Assembly (NCBI RefSeq): GCF_019649055.1
Contig: NW_026570223.1
Coordinates: 3,534,001 to 3,598,000 of the forward strand
From: Paramacrobiotus metropolitanus
Taxonomy: Eukaryota > Tardigrada > Eutardigrada > Parachela > Macrobiotidae
DNA length: 64,000 nucleotides
Direction of reading: 5' to 3'
In this document: in pieces, positions 51,418 to 63,200 of the stretch
Layout: every line of letters begins with the position of its first letter
Numbering within the stretch: position 1 is the first letter of the stretch
Notes under the pieces: model-generated
The model's database searches: none
Seen by the model: only the letters and a program-made list of their open reading frames with translations
What the model was told of the DNA's origin: nothing
Program-made: the position numbers and the translations under genes

Positions 51418-53546
51418 TATTATAAATTATTCCACCATAATAGCATCGGAATGGGTGCAACTTGAAGGAATCAAAAAGGATCACTGTACTGTATTCCCAA
51501 TCCACATCAACAACACCACAGATAGTGCTATTTCAGGCCAAAAACCAAATACCAACGGGTAGATTATCACAGAAGATTGTGGTTTTTGTGTGCTGGTATT
51601 GTGGGGTACTTGCGCGCACCGAGTCACATCAGGCAAAATGAGTCTGCGCGTGAGAGGAGAGAACTGCCCACAAACTGCAAATACTTCCTCGATGACAATA
51701 CACGTCTGAGGTATGGTTTACGATAGAGCTTCTCAATAAAAATGTGATAATACCCCACCAGCCAGCCGTCGTGAGAGAAAATCAGACGAGAGGCCTGCCA
51801 AAACACAGAGGTAGTCAGCGAGCGTACGTGCATGCATTGCAGGCAAAAAGCGCCCGTGTACAGACGAGAGAGAGTGGATTGAGAATAGTATTCTGCCAGC
51901 TCAGCCATTCGCACCGGTACACTCATACCGCAGAGTTGAAAGCGATTTAATATTAAGCGACCGCCTGCTCATACAGTGATTCAGTCATCACACAGGTAAA
52001 TGCAACCATACGTATTCAATTGGTTCGGCAGGTGTATCGACAGAAATAGGTACATTGCAAACTTTCATACAGAAACGCATGGATTCCATATCTCTGCAGT
52101 CTTTGTGTCAAAATATGTAATAATAATACATCCCTGATAAGCACAAGATTACACCCTGACCTCGAACGGTGCCGCTTCAGGTGGCCTTTAAATTAAGGCG
52201 CACCAGCGCTGCCAGTGTGCGGGACTGCGGTGTTCTAGCGGATATCATTCCTTTGTCCATATCTTATTTATTTTCTTTAAAACTAGTTCAACAGAATTTC
52301 ACAACCGCTTCCGGTGTTATATAAGGCAAACCCAAATATTTTTTATGATAACATGGTAAACGTGGGATTGTGCAACACTTTTACAGTTTTACTTGGGTGT
52401 GTTTCAAGTACCTTTGTTTTGACTTGTGAGTTACTATAGAATGAAAAATTGAAGTAATTTATTCAATAACTGCTACTGCTCTAGGTGAAAGACGTCTACA
52501 GCATGATTACTACCCCGTATTTATTAATGCAAGTGTCATGTGGAAAGGTCTAAATCAACCTAAATGTCATATTTGCCGGACACTGTCCACTTTCAAAAAG
52601 TGTTCGGCAGTGTCCCGTATTGCTAAAGTTTCCCTTGCATGTACGGCGTGGTCAACGGTTTACTGCAGCTGCAAGCAATGCTCATGGTCAGTCTGATTAA
52701 TTATTGCATATGTAACATGTTGCAAAATACAACTTGTACAATGTACTATATTTGTAACACTGTATACTCGTATGAGTCGTATCGTACTAATAATTTGCAT
52801 GTTGTCCGTGCCGGTACGTAGACTGGGTGAATTGAATCTAGGAAACACCATAAATGCAAGGAATTACTTTAATTTGGATGAATTACTGTTCGACAGTCCG
52901 AGATACTAAACCACGGCACATTACGTATGTTATGCTGTAGCGCCAAACGCAACAACCAGGAAAGTACTTATTTGATAATCAGTCCATGCTAAACCGGGAG
53001 AGTACGATTGCACCGGTATTTGTGCAATCCACCTTTCCCAACCATTGTAGCTTTTAAATTCCGCATTGTATTGTACATACGCCGTGGTCCAGCAGGTATA
53101 GAATTGGACTGATCGTGTTCGAAGCTTTCATCCTCGCACGAAAATTTATCGATTGCGAAGAGTTGTTCTATTACCTCTACTCTGGAAGATGGGAAATCTC
53201 TATACCTGGGATTTCCAGTATTATGTAAGTACGTTTCAGCGCACTGCCTGCGTCATGTTGAGAATTTTCATTAATCTTTAAATAATTACCGGTATTGTAG
53301 GTTGAAGTGTCGCGGTGGTATTATTTTGTTGCATTGTACCGAAGTGCGGTATCTGTCAGCTGCTATTTGCCTAATTAACTTCATGCTGGTGTCCTTAGTA
53401 ATTTTGTTGTACAGTCAGAATATATCTATATTTCTGGTATAGTTGTGATTTTTGAAAGTCTGGAAACCTCAACTGAACTGAAACAAACATCCGTTTATCA
53501 AAATTGCACACTTTATAACATTTTTTTGTTAGCTGCTCTAGTATTA
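51418..53546. other. Divergent spacer, Par-6 to unknown basic protein gene
   Basis: Promoters of both flanking genes should lie here. A possible small upstream exon of the right-hand gene is 53189-53224 (MGNLYTWDFQYY followed by GTAAGT), but it cannot be joined in phase to the next exon. A CA/GA-rich patch with AGAGAGAG lies near 51865-51875. Confidence 0.45.
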
Positions 53547-54985
53547 ATGGCAGACGGTGGAATTAATCATCCCCACAACATCACCATTTCTTGGGATGAC
53601 TACCTGGAAACCGTTAGCAATGCGTCCTCCTATCTTGACTTTCCGCCGCCAAGATATCGCCGCGGAGCTGGTGAGCTAGAACATCGCCAAAAGTAAGGAA
53701 AAATACCGTCATCGGACAATTTTTTAGAGGAATTAAGCCATCGCTTAGAAGAACTGAAGATAGAATTGACCGCATCCGCTGCCGATTTGAAAACGTTCAA
53801 TCTTGACGAAACGGATGGTCCATTGCGCACCAATGCTAACGGACTTGGACTCCGCACTTCCAAAACATCACGCCCGCGCTTCCGTACTCCGCGTACAGAA
53901 AATAAGGAAGAGCTTTTGAAATCTCGCCGCTACAATAATCCCGACTCGGATTCACGTGATAGAAAACAAGGGAATGCTGCAGTAAGGGATAGCTCGAAAC
54001 GAACAACTGGAGCAGGAAATCGACCAGGAAATGATACCTATCGAATTTATAACAAACCATACTGCGGATCGTGTCAATGGTGGAAACCAACATATTCTTC
54101 CGGTCATGAAAACACGAATACCATGCGACTCACCGGCAGCTACAGACACGACAAAGATACCCCTGAAAACTTTTGCAGAAAGTATGCTCAACGCTTATAC
54201 CAAAATATTTTTATTAAGGGGCAGTTTTAATTTTTGTAGTACTGATGCCAATTATGTAGGTATTAGTGTTTGCTGCTTAAGTAAGTTTATTCGAATCGCG
54301 CAAATAATGTATAATCATAACTTCTTTATCGTTTCATTCACTAAATTTTTTAAAAAAAATTGTGGTTATGGATAAAACCGTTTTGTTCCATGTTAACAAT
54401 TACGTTTAGGCGGTATAGTAAGTTTGATATTTCGCTGAACTTTTCTGTGATTTTAGGTATGTCGCCGACAATCTTGTGCATATGTCGCTGCGACAGATCT
54501 GCACCAGATTACTTCACTATCGCATTGATATCAGTAATCTTCCTTTTATTACGTCGCGGTCAGATAAGCCGGGACTTTCCCGCAGTCACAGTGTCCCGGC
54601 CAATATACAGCAGCTGATTGGAAAATTCAAGGTCCACAACAGCATCCTTTGTTATGGAACATTACGCAAAGGTGACGTAAGAAAACTGGAACGTCACTAC
54701 GCCAGGCTGTACCGGCAATACGAACAAATTAAACGTGAAATATATGTCGCTGATAACAGAACCATAGCGGAAGTGTTAACGCTGGTAAAAAACAAATCTG
54801 TCATAAGAGCGCAACTGAAAAATTTATTGTGGATACTGGAATTATCCCGGCGCGATGCGCTGGACGCGTCGGCAATGGTCCGAAGTATGCCGCTACCAGT
54901 TATTACAGCTGACAAAATTACCGAAGGGGATAAAAAACGCGCTTTGCTGAAAGATTTGCGAGCTGCACAAATGCTCTTCAACTGA
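53547..54985 (+). CDS. Unrecognised basic protein with helical C-terminus
   Basis: Three exons join in phase: 53547-53670, 53728-54181, 54457-54985, giving 368 residues. I do not recognise the family. The N-terminus (MADGGINHPHNITISWDDYL) is followed by an acidic helix (EELSHRLEELKIELTASAA), a disordered Arg/Ser/Asn-rich stretch to about residue 150, and a small CxxC (PYCGSCQWWKPTYSS). The last exon encodes mostly helical sequence (NLVHMSLRQICTRLLHYRID; KLERHYARLYRQYEQIKREI) ending EGDKKRALLKDLRAAQMLFN. There is no signal peptide or membrane segment, and the high Arg/Lys content suggests a nuclear, cytoskeletal or centrosomal protein; this is inference. The ATG is the first in frame after an acceptor-like TTTTTTTGTTAG, so the exon may be preceded by a 5' UTR exon. 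Splice sites are ordinary GT-AG and phases agree, so a real gene is likely. Confidence 0.75.
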
Positions 54986-56012
54986 AACTAGCCAGATGTG
55001 CAAAATTTTTTCCATCTGTTACTACACTGGAAAGCCCGCTACTAATATTGCATTTCAGATTCTTATTTTGAGAATTATTTATATGCGAACTCTGTTAAAT
55101 GCTTTTGTTTCTATGTTTTTTTACACAAATATATGTAACTGCGAATGCGTACGATGTATATTATATATCTGTACATGTTAGTAATACCAAGGTACCTTGG
55201 TAATACGAGTGTTTCAGTGTTCTCGTTAATGATATTATATACCTAGATATTTTGTTGATCTACGTATACACAGAGGTTGTAAATACAGTAAAATTTAGAG
55301 ATACGAAACAAACAGTGGCGCTCGTATACAAAATTAATAATACCGAGTATTTCCTACGTCTTGCAACCTAGTAAATCTGCAGTGGATACCGCGATACATG
55401 GTACGAGATGGAAAAATTAATATTATGGTGATTGCACGTGCTATCGTCAACCGTCATCAATAATTACCATTTTGCCGGCGAAACATCGTCGTGCATTTTG
55501 TGCACGATTAGGTACAGGCATTTATATGCCACCATAAATCACTTGTTGCAGGTGTTTATTTAAATTAATTATTGTAAAACTTGGTGAGAATAAAGGAGTC
55601 CTTGTTTGCTTTTCTATGCCTTAGTGGTTAGTGATTCGCCACCTTGTGGTTTGTTAGTACAGACAACTGCAGCACACTTCGTCAGAAGAGCACAGATCGC
55701 CTGAAGGGAAGAGATCATAGAAGCAGCAAAAGAACGAGTTGTGAGGAATACATAACGCACATAGCACCTTCGCTAGCCAGCTGCAGTTTGAAGTGCGAAA
55801 TTGCTCATATGCATGTACCGTTCATATGTACTGAGTACACCACAGCGAGACAGACTTCGCTTCGGTCAGATTTCTCCTATGCAAAGAACAATGGAATACC
55901 TGTGTTTTATTCCCAGAATATGGTACTCTGCTGAGTCTGCTCCACTTTGCGAAACTATATTGATTTCGCTTCGTAGCTATTACTTTACGGTGTCCAAATC
56001 TAACTAGTGAAA
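54986..56012. other. Spacer between the unknown gene and Twisted gastrulation
   Basis: Holds the 3' end of the left gene, with a possible AATAAA at 55589-55594, a perfect 18-bp palindrome TACCAAGGTACCTTGGTA at 55185-55202, and the promoter of the right gene. No other gene is seen. Confidence 0.5.
55185..55202. repeat. Perfect 18-bp palindrome
   Basis: TACCAAGGTACCTTGGTA equals its reverse complement. It lies about 200 nt past the stop codon of the unknown basic protein and could be in its 3' UTR. Confidence 0.75.
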
Positions 56013-57496
56013 ATGCGTGTAATATTTTGGTTGATGCTTATCAGTGGGATAAGCCTAATATCCCTAATCACCTTTTCTTCATCGTGCAAAGAAGCATTAT
56101 GCGCCAGTGTCGTGAGCAAGTGCCTGCTAATCGACGCATGTAAATGTGATATTATAAACTGCACCTGTTGCAAAGCCTGCTTTCAGTGTTTGGATACATT
56201 ATTTGCCGATTGCTGCGAATGCGTTGGTAAGAAAAAAATGCTACAGTAAACATGCGCAAAAAAGTATACTCGTATATGTAGTATAATTTCGCTGATTCGT
56301 GAATATGACTTACATATGAATGATATTATTATGGTGTTTGAAGATAGGGAAATGTGCAGTCCAGTAATTCCGAGCTGTCCCGTCGATTAGTACTTTACAG
56401 TAGAAAGACCGTAAGCGGTGAATCTACTGATTTAGAAACCACGATACTCGTATAAATGGGAAAATTCTGAAGTCTCAGCAATTTCGTCTCTGCTTCTGAT
56501 AGTGCTGTATGTTACTATAATTATACGCATGAAAGTATTATTTAAAGATATCGTGGCTGCGAGTAGAAAGTAAAAAAAGTTGGAAAACCACCATTAAAAT
56601 CATCACAAAATATACTTTTCCGTCTTTAAATGGTTGTGGATCGTAGATATGTGTCCAAAAGCAGTATCGGCACCCAGCAACCTCAGTTCGACCAGTCACG
56701 TGGAAGACCTCCCGGACCCCCTGGTCGAACTGTTCAATGCCCTCACCGAAGAGCACGATGCCACGGGACGCTGGACGACATACACGTATCCGGTCCAACG
56801 CGATCTCTCGCTGTTCCTTGGAGCAAGTCAACTGCAACAAGTCGAGTTGGGTGTCGGTAAGTGAATTTACATATTCGTCAATCTTCGGGGTCGCGTGTGT
56901 TTTCAATGGGACCGGAAGCAACGAAAAATTCTCCCGTTCCGCTCCCTGTAAAACGCGAGCTCATTTTTTAAAATAGGTGGACTTTGCTAGTTGTCATTTT
57001 GATCGTGCCATGATATTCTCGATTTATTCCAGTGTCCAGAGATTCGACATCCCCCTGGGCAGCGGTCAATTGCACGGTGGCCTTCATGGCGCAGTGTATG
57101 CCATGGAATAAATGCAAAAACAGCTGCCGCTCCATGGGCGCCAGCAGTTATCGCTGGTTTCATGATGGATGCTGTCAGTGTGTGGGGAGCAATTGTCTCA
57201 ATTACGGGATGAATGAGACCCGCTGTCTCAACTGTCCACGCATGTCCGGCAGTGGGATGGATGAAGAATACGAAATTCCCGACGATGATGACCGGCCCAG
57301 GAAGCACACGGATGCCACGGAAGAAGCGTCACAGGAAATATGGGATCGCAGTCACAATACGCCGCCGTTTCCCATTCCGACCACAGCCAAACCGAAGGCC
57401 AAGCCGATACCGGCGCGGAGTCCTGCAAAGACCGTCGCGCCCAACCGGCCCGGTCAGAATACTGCTCGACCGGCAATGCCAAGGACGGCTGGCTGA
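56013..57496 (+). CDS. TWSG1: Twisted gastrulation BMP-binding protein
   Basis: Secreted cofactor that binds BMP ligands and Chordin/Sog and shapes dorsoventral BMP signalling. Three exons in phase: 56013-56226, 56647-56856, 57033-57496, giving 295 residues. A signal peptide (MRVIFWLMLISGISLISLIT) precedes the cysteine-rich N-terminal domain: CKEALCASVVSKCLLIDACK, CDIINCTCCKACFQC, FADCCECVDMCPK. The middle carries LPDPLVELFNALTEE, as in the family. The C-terminal domain has VNCTVAFMAQCMPWNKCKNS, CRSMGASSYRWFHDGCCQCV and CLNYGMNETRCLNC. Beyond the usual end, an extra tail of about 80 residues is acidic (EEYEIPDDDDRPRK) and then Pro/Lys-rich, with no cysteines, making the protein about 70 residues longer than vertebrate TWSG1. 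NCT and NET sites are possible N-glycosylation sites. The ATG was chosen for the signal peptide; an in-frame GTG two codons earlier is not a start. Confidence 0.96.
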
Positions 57497-57787
57497 TTTT
57501 GACTTGCAATTGTTCCTTTCCTACATTCAGTTCACACTAGCGGAAGTATTGTTTGTGCCTAGCGAGATTACTTAACGATCTTACGAAATCTACCTCAATC
57601 GTGCTTTTTATGCAATATTATATATTAGCTATTATTTTTCTGCTGTCTACAAAATCTTTAAAAGTTAACAGAATTTGACTTCTCGAGTCGCTTTGACACT
57701 AAAAAAGCTGAACAAACAAAACCATATTTTCAGACACAAATTGCAACGATTTAAAACACTTGAACGTAGACATTCTGCATGAAAAAC

Positions 57788-59652
57788 CTAGCAAAGATTC
57801 TTTGGCGGTGGCAGATAGGGTACCTTTCCTTGAGTGAACTCCGCTGAGGCAAACTGGTAAAAATCTTCGGCTGTCAGCATACTGGTATCCGAATATATAC
57901 CGCTCGGGGGTGCCTGCGCGACTGACTGATCATGTGGCCTCTGTTCGCCCATATTTTGAATGGGGGCAGAAGTGGCACCCTAAAAAAATAATTACGTAAT
58001 TTACATCGTTACAGTATACACAAATTTTTCGATATAAAGCACGAAATACAAAAATGAGGACGAAGAAGCAGATCGTTAAAACGTTTTGGGAGACGTGCCT
58101 GAAACTGGAGAACAGGTGAAGGTGTTTCCTGCCGGACTTTGTTCTGAGCTGCTTTAGCATGAATTTCCGATATCTGCAAATAATTATGTAAAACACAAGT
58201 GAACAAAATTGATAATACGCAATCGGAGAAAATAAATTCAGAATGCCTAACCACAGCTTTGGCTTCGTTCGAATTAGGATTGGAGCATGCTTTGCACACT
58301 TCCGATAAAATATTCCGAACGCTGTTGCTTTGTCGGACCACACCATTCACCTAAATGAAAAACGAGTACTTAACTTGTGAAAATGCAGATCGTTGTGTCA
58401 AAATGAGAACTCAAAACAAAAGAATTTGATCAATTAGGGGGGTGCTGATCATTTAGGAATTTTATGATACGATCAGTGACTTAATTAATTCTGTAGCCTG
58501 CCACTGCTAAAGTTAATACATCTAAAATATAAATCGAAAACCGAAATAATTGTTCTAAAAGATACAAACATCAGCATTAATGCCGTTATCGCAGGTAAAA
58601 TTGGGTATCGCATACAGTTCAAAGCCCGGCTCTTACGTATTCGCTCAACTGTGATGCGTCGTCTCTGACTACATACGCCATAGCACGCAATTCTTCCGGG
58701 GAATAATCTTCCAAGCCTAGACAAATTGTATCAAGTCATCCTCTGGCAACATCATTTCGACGAAAAGCGCCAACCAATACCAAACAATGGATCCGTCTGA
58801 ATTTGACCTTCGGGACTGCGATACGTGTACGCCGTGAACGGCCATATCTTTCTCACTTGGAACACAAGATCACTCCGCGCCGTCTGATGAAGCATATTCG
58901 TTGCATCGAGAAGAACATCGTTTCTAAAATGGCAAAAAACCCATCAGTTCTCTAGAAGTAGTGCCCATCCCCATTTAGTATCACACATTAAATTTTAATT
59001 TGTTAACATTTTCCATAAGCTTTCAAAAGATAACCGTAAATATACATGGAACGGCAATAATTAAGGCGTATTTCAGCGGTAGTGCCATTATGCCATATAC
59101 TGCAATGATTTACAATTAATTAAAAATAAGTACGTACTTACAGCACTTCTAAATCGGAAGACGGACGAACTGATTGTGCAGCTGCAGGGGACGGAAATCG
59201 ACCGGGAGGCTCGAATCTGCTAGGAGAAGTAAAATGAGGGCTTCCGTGGAATCCACCGGATGCAGCTGCAAAGTTAAAAGCAAAAATCAGTTCCAGAACG
59301 AGAAGCGAGAGAAATCAGGCGATGTTCTTTACGTCGTGGTTCCCAGCTCGAGCTGCTCCGAGGGCCTGAATATCTCTAGACATATAAAAACTCCATATAG
59401 ACGATCAAAATATTCCGTGTTCTTCTGTTCTTCGTAACAACCAATATTTACAGAATGATTCTGGGGATAACGGGGCCGATATCCACCACCGCGGTGACCA
59501 GAATATCCTCCGCGCGGATAATATTGCGCATTTTGATAACTGTCGTCTTCATAGTACTCTTCGTACGCTGCATCAGCGGGATGTTGATTATGGCACCTAT
59601 CCCCATATTTGCAGCGCCCTTCCAGAAAAAATCGGCAGACAACGTTCGCCAT
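57788..59652 (-). CDS. NUP42: NUP42-like CCCH zinc-finger nucleoporin
   Basis: NUP42 (NUPL2/hCG1) sits on the cytoplasmic face of the nuclear pore and helps Gle1/DDX19 release exported mRNA. Exons: 59652-59452, 59375-59333, 59265-59142, 58923-58781, 58716-58637, 58350-58252, about 58173 to an unsettled end, and 57979-57788. The protein begins MANVVCRFFLEGRCKYGDRC then HNQHP, a single CCCH finger at the extreme N-terminus as in NUP42. An Arg/Gly/Tyr-rich linker follows, then IWPFTAYTY and LEDYSPEELRAMAYVVRDD, matching the conserved core, and a C-terminal FTQGKVPYLPPPKNLC, the counterpart of the family's Gle1-contacting tail. Canonical FG repeats are few, so the protein is shorter than vertebrate NUP42. 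The 43-nt second exon was inferred because it alone restores phase between exons 1 and 3. The donor of the penultimate exon is unresolved. Confidence 0.82.
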
Positions 59653-60246
59653 TGTTTGTGTATCAGAAATCCAACAACGCAAATCTCTGGAAGGACGATT
59701 AAAAACTGCGAGAGAAGTCCTGCGCTGGCAGTACTAATGCGCGCCTACAGGCTGCTAACAGTCATGAAAACGAAAACGGTGTGACGAAATGTCTTGGACT
59801 TGTACCTACTGCAGCCTACCGCAAGGTGGCGACCAAGTTGATACCGCCGTGGAGTGGCGAGTCGGCGAACAAATTGAGTGACTCACCAGGATTGTTCTGG
59901 ATTAGTCACTCGCTCCTGATCCCATTTCTTCCAGGCACGAATTTCACCTTTAGATTGCTTTATTTATCTAAGTTTTCGTGCTGTTTTTAAGGTGCGCAGA
60001 ACTTCTTGCATTATATGGGGATTTGCTGCTGTTCTTAACACCGTATAGTTTTACTACTCCAGCATTCGTCAACGAACAGGTTTCTGCTTCGAAAAAATGT
60101 GCACTTTCTTTGTTATTCTGCAGTCTTCTCGTGTATCACGCACTTAAGATCGTAGTTCTCGTACAGCAGTACTCCATTAGTTAATCGGTTTTTCTTGATG
60201 TTCCACCACGAAGACTACGTGGAGTTCAACGGTCTTGCTAAAGAAA
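59653..60246. promoter_or_regulatory. Divergent promoter region, NUP42-like and NEK1-like
   Basis: 594 bp separate two start codons that face away from each other, so this segment must contain both promoters and 5' UTRs. No TATA box is evident on either strand. A shared bidirectional promoter is likely but not proved. Confidence 0.6.
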
Positions 60247-63200
60247 ATGAATAATTACTCTCGAGTTAAACAGATTGGCGAAGGGAGCTTTGGAAAAGTG
60301 CATCTTGTCAGCGATAAAACCACGCACGGGAAATATGTGATGAAGGAAATCAATACAGGCAAGATCACCGCGAAAGAGTACAACGAAGCGCGACAAGAAG
60401 TTGCGGTGCTGTCCACGCTACGGCATTCAAACATTGTTGCCTACCGTGAATCGTTCGAGGAGAAAGGCCTTCTGTACATTGTGATGGGCTACTGTGAGAA
60501 TGGGGATCTGTTCTCTAAGATTGAGTCGCAGAACGGTGTGCTGTTTCCGGAAGATCTCATCCTGGATTGGTTTGTGCAACTGTGTATGGCCGTCAAGTAC
60601 ATTCATGATCGGCGTATTCTGCATCGGGATATTAAATCGCAGAATGTGTTTCTGACCCGGTCTGGTGCGGTGAAGTTGGGGATTTCGAGATAGCGAGGGT
60701 TCTGGATAGTACGCAGGATTTCGCCAAGACTTGTATTGGCACTCCGTATTATCTCTCACCAGGTTGGTGTAAAACATGCAGATAACACTGAATTAGTTAA
60801 AGAAAACTGCCATTGATTGTTGCAAGTTGGAACACTTGTATTTTGGTATTTGTACAGCCTTGGTTTTGATGCTTAATTTTAATTGTACAAGTATTCTGCG
60901 ATTTTTGATAAGGACTCTTCTTTAACTTAATTCAGTATGGGATTTCAAATACTAAATGATTTCAATTTTGTGATCAAATCCCGTATTTGATCACCAAATT
61001 TCAAATTTCATATCACTTTTTTTCCAACTCGGGATTGTTGTATTTTTGAAAATTTTGAAAAATCAGAAAGATTTTACTTTTCCTGCACGAGTGCATGTAA
61101 TAAAATACCACAACGTGTTAAATTATTTAATTTGGAATCGGTTTTTTTTGGGGAATTGTTGTTTTGTTTTACCTTCCCCGGAAGTCGTGTAAATATTTAA
61201 ATCTGACTTAATGCTGTATGTTCGTCATTGTTGCTGTTCATTGTAATGTTATATTCCAAATTTGTTTTTTACTTGATTTGTGTTTCCATTTTTTGTAGAA
61301 ATCTGTGAAAACAAACCATATGGATACAAAAGCGACATGTGGAGTCTGGGCTGCGTCTTATATGAACTCGCCACTCTGAAACACCCGTTTTTAGCGAATA
61401 ACATTAAGACTCTTTTGACGAAAATATTACGCGGCACGTATCCTCCGATCTCGACATCGTACAGTTCCGATATGAAAGACCTTATCCAGGCCCTCTTTCG
61501 GCATGAACCCAAACATCGCCCTTCCGCCACCGCTGTTCTGCGCCGCCCAGCGGTGCTGCAGCGCTGCCGCAAGTTCTTGACAGAGTCCAGCTACAACGAG
61601 TTGGAGGCTTCGGTGAATTTGGCTCCGGTTCGCTCGAAGAAAACATTTATCACCACCAAAAAGGTTGTGCAAAAAGCGCCGACCTCCTCACCGTATATGC
61701 AGTCATTGCAGCGCACGAGGACGCGGACACGAACGATAACATCGGGAACACAGTTGGATCCGGAACGGATTCGCAAAGCGGCATTGCGCAGTAAGGAAGC
61801 GGAGCGGAAGGCGGTGGCACGGAGGCAGAGGGCACTGGATCTGAAATCGCAACGGTCGACCGGGACCACGACGGAGAGTTCATCGTGGATGTCCAGTTCC
61901 GCGGAAGACTTGACCCCTCGCGCCATTGATTTTGAAACGGAAGAATATGCAGTGATGAAAGGGTTCGTTTTGTGTAGTGGCTCATCTATTTTCCGAATGC
62001 GTATTTTTGCAGCCTAAGGAAGTACACATTTTTAAAGTTGTTGAATGTGTGTAATCGCTCTGTACGCAATACAGGCACGAACGCAACAAATTTATTTAGT
62101 AAGGGGCACTTTGTGTGCCGCACTCATGCGTGGTACTCATGCGATTTCAGCTCCATTTTTGAATTTTCAGTATTTATTGGGACTAATTTTTCTTATTTTT
62201 TTGTAAGTAGGATTGTTCATTGAAAACTACGGTTCAGTTGGAGGAATTGCCATAATGTTTAAGTTGTCATTACGCATTGCCACCGCGTATTCGGACCTCA
62301 TTATTGTGGTGTCTTCTGCTCAGTTAAAAAATTTGCATAAATTGTGCATTGCTAGGGCGACAAATACGCCGCTTCGTGAGCGCTCCACCAGCCTGGACAG
62401 TACCGCCTTTTCCCCACTTCGTGCACCTTTTAACGACCACATCCAGTCGATCGAAATTGCAGATGTGGATTCGGCCAGTGTTGGTTCAGCCATTCCTCTC
62501 GGGATTCCGGTTTCCCGATGCGCCTCGCATGTGTCCGAAAAACCTCGACCGCAGTGGCACAACGAGCCGATCCGTTTGAGTTCCATTCACGCCATGAATC
62601 CGGAGATGACCGCCTCGCAAATGGATTTGACCACCAGCGCTGACATGGTTGTCTTGCATTGCAAAGAATCCGGCAGCCAGTTAGATGCCACCAGGATTAT
62701 TTTCCCCCGAATGGACGACTTTCCCTCCATTCGGGACGTGGAGTGCGACATGACGCCACGCTCTGTAACCACGGGCGATGGACTGGCTGATGGCAATACG
62801 GAATTGGCACGTGAACGAATTTCTGATGGGGAATTTTCTGATGAAGTGAATCGGCATAATAAGGAAATTCACGATGGAGAATTGCAGCCGGAGGCGGCGC
62901 ATGTTAACGACATGGGCTGCACAAGTGCGCCGACGTCGCGGCCTGTCAGTGCCCGCTCGCAAAATGGGATTAACTTGGCGGCGGCTGTGCGAAAAGAGAT
63001 TTCTGACTGGGTTGCGTCAGTGTCGAAGGAACCAGACGTTGAGGTAAAAGGGAAGGTCAATGGCTGCGGGCACAGTGTCATAATAATGTGGATCAACTAA
63101 TTAGGCTTTACTTGTACTTTATGCCTGTATGCCGAACTGGTCGAACCAATACAAAAAAATGTTCAGTACGCCTTCAAGACACATTGTTATAGTACTGGGT

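Noticed and set aside
53189-53224. Possible first coding exon (MGNLYTWDFQYY then GTAAGT) for the unknown basic protein
   Set aside because: It ends in phase 0 and every nearby acceptor in that phase leads to a stop; the ATG at 53547 suffices. It may still be a 5' UTR exon.
61591-61985. Minus-strand frames of 111 codons opposite NEK1-like exon 2
   Set aside because: Antisense of a conserved kinase exon; no domain of their own.
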